From: Nemertoderma westbladi
Lineage: Eukaryota > Xenacoelomorpha > Nemertodermatida > Nemertodermatidae
Assembly: GCA_032718475.1 (NCBI GenBank)
Contig: JAUCBJ010005093.1
Span: 1 to 25,879 of the forward strand
Reading direction: 5' to 3'
DNA: 25,879 nt
Below the pieces are notes generated by a model that saw nothing but the letters and a program-made list of their open reading frames with translations, did not search any database and was not told the DNA's origin. The position numbers and the translations under genes are program-made. Shown here in pieces: positions 17,553 to 25,879 of this stretch (positions are counted from its first letter, which is position 1; each line of letters starts with the position of its first letter).

Positions 17553-17565
17553 TATACTGTATATA
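17553..17565 (+). promoter_or_regulatory. TATACTGTATATA motif before the penton-like gene
   Basis: TATACTGTATATA lies about 40 bases upstream of the ATG at 17602 and matches the near-palindrome seen upstream of the RING gene. It is a candidate core promoter or regulator site of the virus-like element. No experiment or alignment supports it yet. Confidence 0.3.
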
Positions 17566-19287
17566 CAAAGGAGATAAGTAGAGAGAGCTTAAATAATAAT
17601 AATGGCCATAGATACATATATCACTCTAGTTTCAGATAGCTCATTAAACACATACCCCAATAATAACCCTAGCGAGTTTACTGTTGATTTAGCCGAAGAA
17701 TTATAATTATATTGGTCCAAACGCTAAAATTGGGCTTGCCGAGATTCAATACCAAGCAACATACAGTAATATTACTTTGCAAACTCAAATCTCACTGTCA
17801 ATCGGGGTAGATGCAAAAGATGCCAAATTATACAGTTTATTTCCAGGTATGCATACAGTCGGGGTCTCAAAGTGCATCTGTTCTTTGAGATTTTCTCAAA
17901 GTTTTTCTAAAAGTGTCTAAAAGTCATTACATTACTCCCAACGGCCGCTTTGAATTCTTGTAGACACTTTTAGTTGGGAATCTCAAAGTGATTTCCTGCT
18001 TTTAGGCACTTTGAATTCTTTGAGAAATGTCACTTTGAGTTAGGTTGCGGCACTTTGAATTCTTTGAGAAAATAAACTCCGAGGTATTCCTGATTGACAG
18101 CTCGTGGTAAGTTAACAGATGCAGAGGCATTCTCGGGGAACAATATCATGCGGGCAACAAAGTGATACTTGTGTGCTGGCCAGTTGTTCCCTAGAAGCTG
18201 TTCCCATTAATTTATCATATTGAGGTTCCTGAGGTCATTACGGGATGGGTTTTCGGTCGCAAGTACAAATTTAATTTACGGCGCCCTAAAGTCATTCCAA
18301 AAAAACATTCTTAAAAATCAAATAATACATGAAACATAATTAGTGAAACAAGATTAATGCTTGACAAGATTGATTATTTTAATAACATAATACAATATCA
18401 GATTAACAATTAATATAAGAAAAACTGCACTGCAGTTTCTCTGTATACATAGTTTCATTATAATGACCTAAAGAAGCCCTGTTTGGAGAAAGCTTGTAAT
18501 AACATTTGTTATTCATTTCATTAGTCACCTGAGGTCAAACCGTACTACCGTAACTGTTTAATTAATATGATAACTATGTTGACGAGAGCGCGAGAATTCC
18601 TTCTTAAAAACTAAGAAAGGCTTTCGACTTTCAAGTACGATAGAACGGCTACACACTTGTGTTGTTTTAGCTTAATAGAGATATTAAAATATCCCCTGCC
18701 CCTGGCGTTTATATTTGAGCATATTTTAAATGTTTGCCTCATATTCAATTGATGTGTACCGCGGGGTACCGCCTTCTGGAAAAGCGGCACCCAGTTTAAA
18801 CTATCAATCACAGCTAGCGAGTAGCGACCCATGGACGGCGACCTTCAAACAAACAGGTGCAGAGCCGGAAAGAACTGTCGTGTTGCTGTTTGCTTGGCTT
18901 GTGGTACCATTTGATTACATAATAGATTTTGGCAGACTGGGCGGTCGCTCTGACCTGCATTGCGCACCAACAATGCCTAAAACTTCTATGGGAACAGCCA
19001 ATTAGAGCGCTTGAATCATTTCTCTTTATTCCTGCCTCTATCTTTATTCTTTACTTTGTATAACACAATTTACAGTGCGGCAAAGAAGGGCTGGTTGACA
19101 ATTGAAATGCATTGGTAAAGGAATTCGGCGTTCACGTGGGCTAAACAAATTTAAACAGTACAGTTTTAGCACTATACATTAATATAGATAGGGCAACAGA
19201 CAAACTGTCTATGACACAAATACCAACACATTCCAATAGCCCGCAATTATGGCGTCTCTAAAGAGTCAAATTATAAATTAATAAAAT

Positions 19288-19641
19288 CCTCTATGAAACA
19301 ATAAAAATACCTACCAAAAATACTGCTGTATTAAATATTAGTTACTGCAGTAACAAATATTTATTACTGCAGCAACAAATATTTATTACTGCAGTATCAA
19401 ATATTTATTACTGCAGTAACAAATATTTATTACTGCAGTAACAAATATTTATTACTGCAATAATCAATATTAATAATTGAATAAATAATTGAATAAAAAT
19501 TTATACTGCAGTATCAAATTATTTGTTACTGCAGAAAAAAGACAATTTTTTATTACTGCAGTAATAATTAATTCTTACTTTCAGTAACAAATATTTATTA
19601 CTGCAGTATTTTTTGGAGGCATCTTTATTGTTTCATAGAGG
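19288..19641. mobile_element. Nested 354-bp inverted-repeat element (MITE-like)
   Basis: The left end CCTCTATGAAACAATAAA and the right end (inverse of TTTATTGTTTCATAGAGG) are inverted repeats that continue with mismatches to about 45 bp, up to AAATACTGC. The interior is a palindromic 22-bp tandem array. No clear target duplication was seen, so it may be an insertion or an inverted-repeat domain of the host transposon. Confidence 0.55.
19342..19610. repeat. 22-bp palindromic satellite
   Basis: The unit TTACTGCAGTAACAAATATT + TA combines two palindromes, TTACTGCAGTAA and AAATATTT. Several near-perfect direct copies at 19342-19460 are followed by diverged ones to 19610, with interruptions. Because the unit is nearly self-complementary, the array reads almost the same on both strands and can form many alternative hairpins. 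Confidence 0.8.
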
Positions 19642-20295
19642 TTTTTATTACTTATATTTTACCCTTTAGTCAAAGTCAATATACACCATTCCATAGCCAG
19701 CTTCAGGCTGGACTGTATGAAATGACTGACAGTACTACTTTGAAATCTTTGAGGACACTTTGTCATTTTCTTGGACCACTTTTAGAACTTTGAGACACTT
19801 TTAGTTCTTTGAGAAAATCTCAAAGAACAGATGCACTTTGAGACCCCGACTGTAGCTCTATTCAAGTCATTATTGATGATATAAATAAACTGTTTAATTC
19901 TGAAGCGAAATATAAAGATTTTGAATTCATTTTTAATACAAATAATTCTAGAATTAAATTTAAATTTCCTAAAAAGTTGAAAAAAATAAAATTAAGTCTA
20001 CGCGGTGATATAATACAAATTATAGGCTTAACACAATTATTGGATCAGAATCATCCGGGTATTCCGAATTGGGATATATACAGTACCACTACAGTGGATG
20101 AATTAAGCAATATAGAACAGCCGATATTAATTTTAAATTATATTGGACCAAAAATTTCAGAAATTGGTATTTTAGATTTTCCAGATCCCACGAATATTAC
20201 TCGTAATAAAGATACAATCTTCATATATACAGATATTATTAAAAGCTCTTTTGTTGGTGACGCTTTAGCTCCGCTCTTAAGAACCTGTCCTTTAA

Positions 20296-21145
20296 CCCTA
20301 TTCCACCTGGGCTCTTTTGTCCGAGATTCCACCTGGGGTTGGGCATAATATGCCCAACAGTTTATTATACACTAAAAAGTAATGATAATTTTATCAAAAC
20401 TTTCCAAATTTTCGCAGGTTTATAGAAAAATATATAATGCATCTGTTCTGAGTTTTATATATTCATAATTTTAAATAATATATCCATATAAATGAATTAT
20501 CATGAAGATAACCCATTATAGTAAAAAGATGAGATAATACTATACATACTCCTCCCAACACCACTGTCTGCCTAACTCTGCCTGACATCCCAAGTGAAAA
20601 TTTTGCTTGCAGGGGTGCTGTTATTGAATAGATTTATTCACCTCTGTTTATGTCTGCTGTATTACATTAGGAATATACTGGTTTCAATGGTGGTTGTTGT
20701 TTTATCCTAGTAGACTTATTGCTTGCTTATCTGTCAGTTTAGTATTTTGTTATTAAAAAATAATGTGATTGATGTGTACTAATCCAGGCAGTAGACAATC
20801 TCATGTTTGAATTTAACTTTACAACCCAGCCAAGTGAATGTCCTGGACCGTAATTGGTTGTATTCTAGCTTGTTGACCAAGGGAACTATCCAACCAGGGA
20901 TTATCTTTTCTACCAGTTAGGCTAATAAAGATATTATAATAAAAAAATGTGACTATGATATGAAAAACACACCATAGCACAAAAAGTATCAATGATGAAA
21001 AAAATATTTTGTTACCATCAGAAAGCCAATTAAATTCTAGGAAAAGTCAATGAATTTCATAATAATACATAAAAATCATCATGATGAATTTCTAAAAATA
21101 AAAAGTGTTGGGCAGATTCTGCCCAACCCCCCAGGTGGAATAGGG
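20296..21145. mobile_element. TTAA-flanked piggyBac-like MITE, 850 bp
   Basis: The termini are CCCTATTCCACCTGGG and its exact inverse, flanked on both sides by TTAA (20292-20295 and 21146-21149). CCC ends and a TTAA target are the piggyBac hallmark. Subterminal near-palindromes GTTGGGCATAATATGCCCAAC (left) and GTTGGGCAGATTCTGCCCAAC (right) are mirrored. The left end carries an extra partial duplication (GATTCCACCTGGGG) of its own terminus. No transposase ORF is present, so it needs a partner element. It interrupts the penton-like gene, whose frame continues after one TTAA. Confidence 0.88.
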
Positions 21146-21320
21146 TTAACACAATTAAATCGAAAATATATTAATCACGAATATGAGAGCATTTGCTATT
21201 ACTCATTGTTGAATAAAAAACTAAAAACAATCTTAATTACTTTGCGTGAAGATCAAGGAGAATTAATTAATTTCAACGGAGGTCGCACTGTTATAACACT
21301 TAAGTTAATACGCGGTGGTG

Positions 21321-22166
21321 ATGGATGAATTCTATGTTAGGCTACCAAGTAACTCTTGTCCAATTGATTTCCCCCGTAATACTAATAGTAATTATCAGAT
21401 CAATTTTCATGGTGCCTTACCTATAAATCCAAACGAAAACTGGGTGGTTGGTATAAAAAGTATATTTTACTTAACCAAGTTACCATCCATGTATAACAAT
21501 GTAGAGAATGTTATTTTATTAAAAAAAGGGAAAACAAATTTTGAGGATACACTTCCATCCGGTTTGTTCTACAGTATTAATGACATTATAGATTATTTTA
21601 ACACTGGGGCGTTGAAAGATAAATTACAAATAGTTGAAAATACTCAGCAAAATATATTGCAATTTATTTTAGGGAAAACTGTACGAGAGTTATTTATAGG
21701 TCAACAATTAGCCTATTATTTTGGAATTACTGAAAATAATCTCGGTGCGAATTTAAATCCAAATTTTAAAATTATTTTGAAGACGAAAAATAATATAAAG
21801 GGTTATTTAATAAAGATTATCGGAAATGAAGAAAAAGCTTACCAAATGGTATTTTTATGTCCTCAACCACCCAATTCTATTCCAGAACCTAAGTCAAACA
21901 TGTATGTGACTACTAATATAATTGAAAATGAATATATTAATGATTTTGGCTTAGCTTTACTTCGTCGCGTGGCAATACCTGATGACGTGAAATATGGTAG
22001 TGTAATAAATAACGAATTTGCTAAGGATACAATTCATTATATCCCTGTAAAAAAATCATATAAGATAACATACATTCATATTGAAATAACAGACAAAGAA
22101 GGAAAAGATTTAAATTTTAAATATGGTACAACTTCTATTATCTTACACTTTAAAAAAATAAATTAA
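21321..22166 (+). CDS. Penton-like capsid protein 2
   Basis: This intact ORF has 281 residues. ATG 21321 was chosen over the upstream in-frame GTG codons because it overlaps the end of the previous gene as ATGGATGA. The start FYVRLPSNSCPIDFPRN then ENWVVGIKSIFY is the usual N-terminal pattern of Polinton/adintovirus penton or minor-capsid proteins (short strand, P-x-N, then W-x-V-G). The C-terminus YIHIEITDKEGKDLNFKYG with IILHFKK matches that of the preceding gene in motif order, so the two are probably ancient paralogues. In an intact virus one would form the vertex (penton) of the capsid; which of the two does so is unknown. It shows no lesion. Confidence 0.75.
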   Translation: MDEFYVRLPSNSCPIDFPRNTNSNYQINFHGALPINPNENWVVGIKSIFYLTKLPSMYNNVENVILLKKGKTNFEDTLPSGLFYSINDIIDYFNTGALKDKLQIVENTQQNILQFILGKTVRELFIGQQLAYYFGITENNLGANLNPNFKIILKTKNNIKGYLIKIIGNEEKAYQMVFLCPQPPNSIPEPKSNMYVTTNIIENEYINDFGLALLRRVAIPDDVKYGSVINNEFAKDTIHYIPVKKSYKITYIHIEITDKEGKDLNFKYGTTSIILHFKKIN

Positions 22167-22167
22167 A

Positions 22168-22599
22168 ATGGATTCCGATTTATTTCAAAGATACAGTAAA
22201 CCTCAATATGGTGGTGCAGACTCTAATCTTGCTGTTTTTAAAGGTGGTAGAAGTATGAGAGGCTCGACGCAAGTTCCTGTTTTTCGAGGTGGTTCATATA
22301 TTGACCCTTACGGTCAACAAATTGGTGCATTTGGTCCAAACTTAAAACAACGTCGATTTCAACGTTATCGCAGAGGTATGCAGACAAATCAACACGGGGA
22401 AGGTATACTTACAGATGCTTTATCTACATTGAAAAAATTTGTAAAGCCATTAGCAAAAAAAGTTTTACAAAAAGCTTTACCATTTATCACAAAATTTATG
22501 AGACAACACGTAATACCAAAAGGTAAGCGTGTCTTACATCAGCAGGCTAATATGGTTATTAATAAAGTGTTAAACAAACTACCCCGGCCTAACCAATAA
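22168..22599 (+). CDS. Basic minor-virion-type protein (amphipathic helices)
   Basis: This intact 143-residue ORF starts 1 base after the stop of penton-like 2. The N-terminal half is Gly/Arg/Tyr-rich with repeated GG (FKGGRSMRGS, FRGGSYIDPYG). A G-E-G-I segment then leads into basic amphipathic helices (LKKFVKPLAKKVLQKALPFI). This arrangement is common in small Polinton/adintovirus virion proteins compared with adenovirus pVI/pX. A role in binding DNA or disrupting membranes is inferred from composition only. It is the last recognisable gene of the element. Confidence 0.65.
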   Translation: MDSDLFQRYSKPQYGGADSNLAVFKGGRSMRGSTQVPVFRGGSYIDPYGQQIGAFGPNLKQRRFQRYRRGMQTNQHGEGILTDALSTLKKFVKPLAKKVLQKALPFITKFMRQHVIPKGKRVLHQQANMVINKVLNKLPRPNQ

Positions 22600-22600
22600 A
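22595..22600 (+). terminator. AATAAA overlapping the last stop codon
   Basis: AATAAA spans the TAA stop of the last gene (22597-22599). A polyadenylation signal that overlaps the stop codon suits a compact, virus-like gene order, but chance is possible in AT-rich DNA. Confidence 0.35.
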
Positions 22601-24613
22601 GACACAAAACTGCTCTATTTATTAGACAGGGCAATCAGGAGCGTATTATTGCTAATGTAAGGGCTGCTAAATACAAAACCGCTACTCATCGTTAGATGGC
22701 GCTAACCTGCCGTCCGCTAATATATTTAACTAATTTTCTACGGCTCCTGCTAATTTCTTGTTCCTTTCTCTACCGATTACTCGATAGAGAGCTAATTGTT
22801 CGAATATATGAGCCACGCGGGAATAACCAAAACAATAACCCAAATCGGCTCCCTAAGCTGACTTAAAACAAGTATGAGAGACTTTACACTCAGAGTATAT
22901 TCTTACGGCCTAATCTAGCTGCTAAAACGCGTTAACAACAACGTCCTTTCTAATCTAATCTAATCGCATCTAATCGCATCTAATCGCTTCCCTAACAGAA
23001 TGTGTGAATGTGAGAATATTTAAATAATCAAAAATTGTTACAGTGTTTATTTCGGGACTCAAACTTACCTGCGGCTGGCTTTAGACCAGCAATTTACTGA
23101 TGCGCGCTATATACTGTATACTACGATGTGAATTATTGTCCGCTAATTCAAAAAACCGCCCAGCGTGAATAGTGTACGGTACTCTAAATTATTACCTTAA
23201 CTACCCTCCGCTATGGTGCGTACAAATTCTTAATTTTACTAAATAATTACAGTCACAAATATGTAACGGCGTACTAATTACTAAGTATTCCAGAGTGCGT
23301 AATTCTAATTTATTACTCAACGGGTCGCACTAGCAACAGCCTAAAATACCGTATTATTTTCGACCTAATCAGTAATTAATTACAGTAAACTAAGATATAG
23401 AAATCAATCAAAGGGAAAAGAGCGCCTATCCAAGCATTCGTGATTTTTTAGGCACACTTTAGTAACATACCAATCAGCGTAACAATATATAGTTTATACT
23501 TACCAATTTTAGTTCTTAACGCACAATTCACAATCAACAGTCAGATAGCAATTCGCAACGTAAAGCACGCAGGTCTCTCCCGGCTACATCTAGGCTTCCT
23601 AACTAACCCAATTCCTGTCCCCCTAATACTACAAAATAGAGACAAAATCTGGATCATCAGCCCCTAATTACTGCACCGGCGCACCTGACCCGCTCTACAC
23701 TGCGAACTTGCACCCGCAATAGTACTCCCACCAATGTTGCTCGTCTTTGAATCCTCCGCACCCCCTTCGTCGCTAACCCCCCAATGCGCCCGCCGCGCTT
23801 ACCGGTAACCTAACCCTCCATCAGAATGAATAGCTACCGTAGCGGCACATGCAAATCTCAAAGTCTGACAGTCTAAGAAATCCCGTAGGATTATTGTGTC
23901 GAAAGGAATCACATAGAACCATTTGCTAAAGGGTAGAAATCATAGTTCCAATTTGTAATTAACAGTAATAGTTGGGATTGATTGAGAAACACAAACAAGA
24001 ATCAACAGAAATTGCAAAGTAGCGAATCATTGCAAGAAAATCAAAAAGGCAGTAATTTACACAAAAAACTAAGCATCAAATAATAGTTTAACATGAAGGA
24101 TAACTGAAGTGAGGAGTAAGGTAGGGTGTGGTGTGGGATAAGGGGTACAGACACACCGGCAAAACGCCAATTTATAGGTGATTTGAGAGGAATGATGCAA
24201 TCGATCTCTTATTGGCTCCCCAATCCGAGCTATCATTAGACCAACCTGGAAGCAGTTAGGCCAATAAGAGAGCCGGATTGTGAACCTATTGCTCCCTGAA
24301 ATCGCAAATCGTTACCATAAAAGGTAATTTTCCCGATGCTTAATTTGGCGGTACTAATAATATCATGCACAAATGTTAATTTAGCGCAATTATAGAGAAA
24401 ATTAAAACCAGTAGCTAGCCCCATCAAGGCTAATAACAGCAAGCCCACATCCACGGTCCAACAAGAACTTGCTACCCTGGAACTATCTACTTATATCCTA
24501 TTACAAAATTACATAGGTAGGGCTACATACTACAAAATGGATGAGTTCAAAATATATGGGCGTTTCAATTTCCTTATCTAAATATCATTGCGCGTTATGC
24601 CTTATCTAAATAA

Positions 24614-24717
24614 TTATACTGCATCACGGACTAATATATGATACTATATAATGAACTAATATATTATACTGTATGATGGACTAATATATGTACAGTATAA
24701 CGGACTAATATATTACA
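24614..24717. repeat. About 24-bp AT-rich tandem array, four units
   Basis: GGACTAATATAT (or GAACTAATATAT) recurs four times about 24-26 bp apart, separated by TATACTG or ACAGTATA-type spacers. The spacers resemble the near-palindrome seen in the virus-like element. Confidence 0.7.
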
Positions 24718-24891
24718 TAATATAGGTACAGCGCCATATACCGTAACACCGCTCCAAGGGAAATCGAGCAATGTTTCCCTCCAATTGTAGAAGAGTGTAA
24801 GGCGATGTATACAAAACAAAATAAATCTCTTTCAAATAATCTAAATATCTTGGTACTATAATAATTCTACTATTTACAAATATTGCTATAG

Positions 24892-25045
24892 ATATTGCAT
24901 AATGAATTGCATACAAATTAAATTTGCAAAATATTATCTCTTTCAAAGTTAACGATTATTACATACAAATTAAATTTACAAAAATACTGTTTCTCATTCG
25001 TTCTACATAATGATTACTACATACAAATTAAATTTACAAATTATT
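24892..25045. repeat. About 55-bp tandem array, three units
   Basis: CATACAAATTAAATTT followed by GCAAA or ACAAA occurs at 24910, 24962 and 25020. Sequences between copies are also related (CTTTCAAAG, ATAATGATT), so this is a degraded 52-58 bp tandem repeat. Confidence 0.7.
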
Positions 25046-25266
25046 CACCTTTCAATATATAAAAATTTGCTAGGGCAGGTGAAAGGAGTAAGCCAAACCT
25101 GCAGGTTTGTCTCCCCAATCACCTCATTCGCCTCTCTCATAATATAAATTCAAATCAGTGCGACTAGTGTATATGAGTCCAGTCGGATATTTGCAAAATG
25201 CTACAATATACATCAGAGCGACGATGATGTATATATCTAGAGTCTGTCGCCCCGTGATACGATGCA

Positions 25267-25838
25267 TTACCGACCCGCTCCTGGGTTCTTCGGGCTCGCT
25301 CCCCTCTTTCGCCCCCTTCCCAGATACACCAATCGTCCTCCAGTCGATTCTGTTGACGTCGTCCGCGAGGCGTCACTCCTCGGAACCGGCGACGATGATT
25401 CCCGGCTCGTGCTTCTCCCTCGGCCTTGTCCCAATTGTCGTGCTCCTGTGGTCACTTCCGCCAACTCTTCCTTTTGCAATTGCACGCGCGCCTTCTCCGA
25501 CGCACCCTGCGCCTTGCGCTGCAATCGCTGTGCCTCTATAATAGAATGGTAGTGATCGTCCTTGACTTGACGCTTGTCTTGGACCTCTCCTCCTGGTTCC
25601 TTCCGTGAGCCTTGAGCTCCAACGGTCGTCACTGTGGGCGCTGCGGTTCGCTGTTCTTCGATTCTCTGAGCGTCAACGACACCACTGGTACGTGAGTCAA
25701 TAGGAATTCGTTGCGGTATTGAATAGCCGCCATCCTCCAATCTCCTCGCGCGCGCACCACCTTTCTAGTTTCCGAAAATAGACCTTTCGTGATACGGTCG
25801 CAAATAGCAACAAAGTTCCAAGTGTACTTATTATCCAT
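25267..25838 (-). pseudogene. Gag-like fragment, frameshifted, minus strand
   Basis: On the minus strand an ATG at 25838 begins a 69-codon frame (MDNKYTWNFVAICDRI). The -25740 to -25267 frame overlaps it and carries on with a charged, helical Arg/Gln/Glu segment (IIEAQRLQRKAQGASEK) and a Ser/Arg-rich C-terminus. Composition returns to GC-rich here, as in the retroelement at the other end of the window. It may be the N-terminus of a second LTR-element gag, split by one frameshift. No domain or LTR supports this directly. Confidence 0.3.
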
Positions 25839-25879
25839 ATTTAGTTGTCTGAAGTATTCCCGAACAACTATGACTCCAG

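Larger units (their letters stand above)
17856..19852. mobile_element. TA-flanked inverted-repeat DNA transposon, 1,997 bp, non-autonomous
   Basis: Termini 17856-17901 and 19807-19852 are perfect 46-bp inverted repeats starting CAGTCGGGGTCTCAAAG. TA is present on both sides (17854-17855 and 19853-19854), and removing the element plus one TA restores the penton frame. The CAGT start and TA target suit the Tc1/mariner superfamily. About a dozen CTTTGAG or CTCAAAG motifs in both orientations fill the subterminal 240 and 120 bases, as possible transposase-binding sites. No transposase was found; a 91-codon frame at 18730-19005 shows no DDE/D motif. It carries a nested inverted-repeat element at 19288-19641. 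Confidence 0.85.
17602..21328 (+). pseudogene. Penton-like capsid protein 1, split by two transposons and one frameshift
   Basis: Three coding blocks remain: 17602-17855, 19855-20295 and 21150-21328, about 290 codons in total. A +1 shift at about 17704 lies in the first block. Frame phase matches exactly across each insertion once one target copy (TA, TTAA) is counted, so each insertion hit an otherwise continuous gene. The N-terminal pattern (ITLVSDSSLNTYPNNNPSEF then KIGLAEIQY) and the C-terminal pattern (ILITLREDQGELINFNGG then VITLKL) match the arrangement in the neighbouring gene at 21321 and are typical of Polinton penton or minor-capsid proteins. The last 8 bases overlap the next gene (ATGGATGA). 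Confidence 0.75.
13629..22599 (+). mobile_element. Maverick/Polinton-type (adintovirus-like) element, partial
   Basis: A packaging ATPase, a Polinton-type DDE integrase, penton-like proteins and small basic or amphipathic virion-type proteins lie on one strand in AT-rich DNA, sharply different from the purine-rich DNA to the left. This combination is diagnostic of Maverick/Polinton elements, which behave both as giant DNA transposons and as integrated virus genomes. The coordinates mark only the recognised genes. No terminal inverted repeats, protein-primed DNA polymerase B, double jelly-roll major capsid protein or adenain-type protease was found. Several genes carry frameshifts or stops, and two DNA transposons have inserted, so this copy is not functional. 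The rest may have been deleted. Confidence 0.85.
22601..25160. other. 2.5-kb non-coding AT-rich region
   Basis: No coding sequence on either strand shows motifs or sensible length. There is a short CTAATCTAATCG array near 22950-22990, and a C-rich passage at about 23690-23830. Two tandem arrays (24614-24717 and 24892-25045) are listed separately. It could be the eroded right part of the virus-like element or unrelated repeats; no inverted repeat with the region left of 13629 was found by eye. Confidence 0.5.

Noticed and set aside
18730-19005. 91-codon frame inside the TA-flanked transposon as a transposase
   Set aside because: No DDE/D or helix-turn-helix pattern, and far shorter than any Tc1/mariner transposase.
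13629-22599. DNA polymerase B, major capsid protein and adenain-type protease of a full Polinton
   Set aside because: No ORF or fragment with the expected motifs or length was found on either strand, so they are reported as absent from the window.
24236-24946. Two minus-strand frames of 72 and 77 codons
   Set aside because: Short, AT-driven, no motifs, and one overlaps tandem repeats.

Overview
The window looks like repeat-dense nuclear DNA from an arthropod, most likely an insect. The basis is a BEL/Pao LTR retrotransposon, a Maverick/Polinton-type virus-like element, and TA- and TTAA-flanked DNA transposons nested in one another. No ordinary host gene, rRNA, tRNA or CRISPR array was recognised. 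The species cannot be named from the sequence alone.

Positions 1 to about 12,640 are GC-richer and strikingly purine-rich on the + strand. They hold LTR-retroelement material, all on +. A coiled-coil, Asn-rich and 20-residue-repeat gag-like region (178-1769) is followed by a decayed BEL/Pao gag-pol (1855-7723): DUF1759-type gag, CCHC knuckle, aspartic protease, reverse transcriptase with YVDD, RNase H, integrase and a DUF5641-like tail. Two of its frame breaks fall on poly-G tracts of 25 and 11 G. After pol comes a 32-bp minisatellite (7885-8395), then two overlapping open ORFs. The first (8867-9556) resembles a DEDD 3'-5' exonuclease. The second (9526-11379) carries three CCHC zinc knuckles. 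Near 12,090 a perfect 11-bp hairpin, a purine tract and a 551-bp TG...CA segment form a convincing 3' LTR junction. The exonuclease/CCHC unit is either a separate pol-less LTR element or an extra 3' module, in the env position, of one very long BEL element.

From about 13,600 to 22,600 the base composition turns AT-rich and the genes are those of a Maverick/Polinton (adintovirus-like) element, again all on +. They are an unknown acidic protein with two frameshifts, a C3HC4 RING protein, a packaging ATPase, a core-type protein with a hydrophobic Gly/Ala tail, a small basic protein, a DDE integrase with one stop, two tandem penton-like proteins, and a basic minor-virion-like protein. No PolB, major capsid protein or adenain-type protease was found, so this is a deleted or reduced copy with undefined ends. 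The first penton-like gene has been hit twice. A 1,997-bp TA-flanked inverted-repeat element sits at 17,856 and itself carries a 354-bp inverted-repeat element with a palindromic 22-bp satellite. An 850-bp TTAA-flanked piggyBac-like element sits at 20,296.

From 22,600 to 25,160 there is AT-rich non-coding DNA with two short tandem arrays. The last 700 bases carry, on the minus strand, a low-confidence gag-like fragment with one frameshift.
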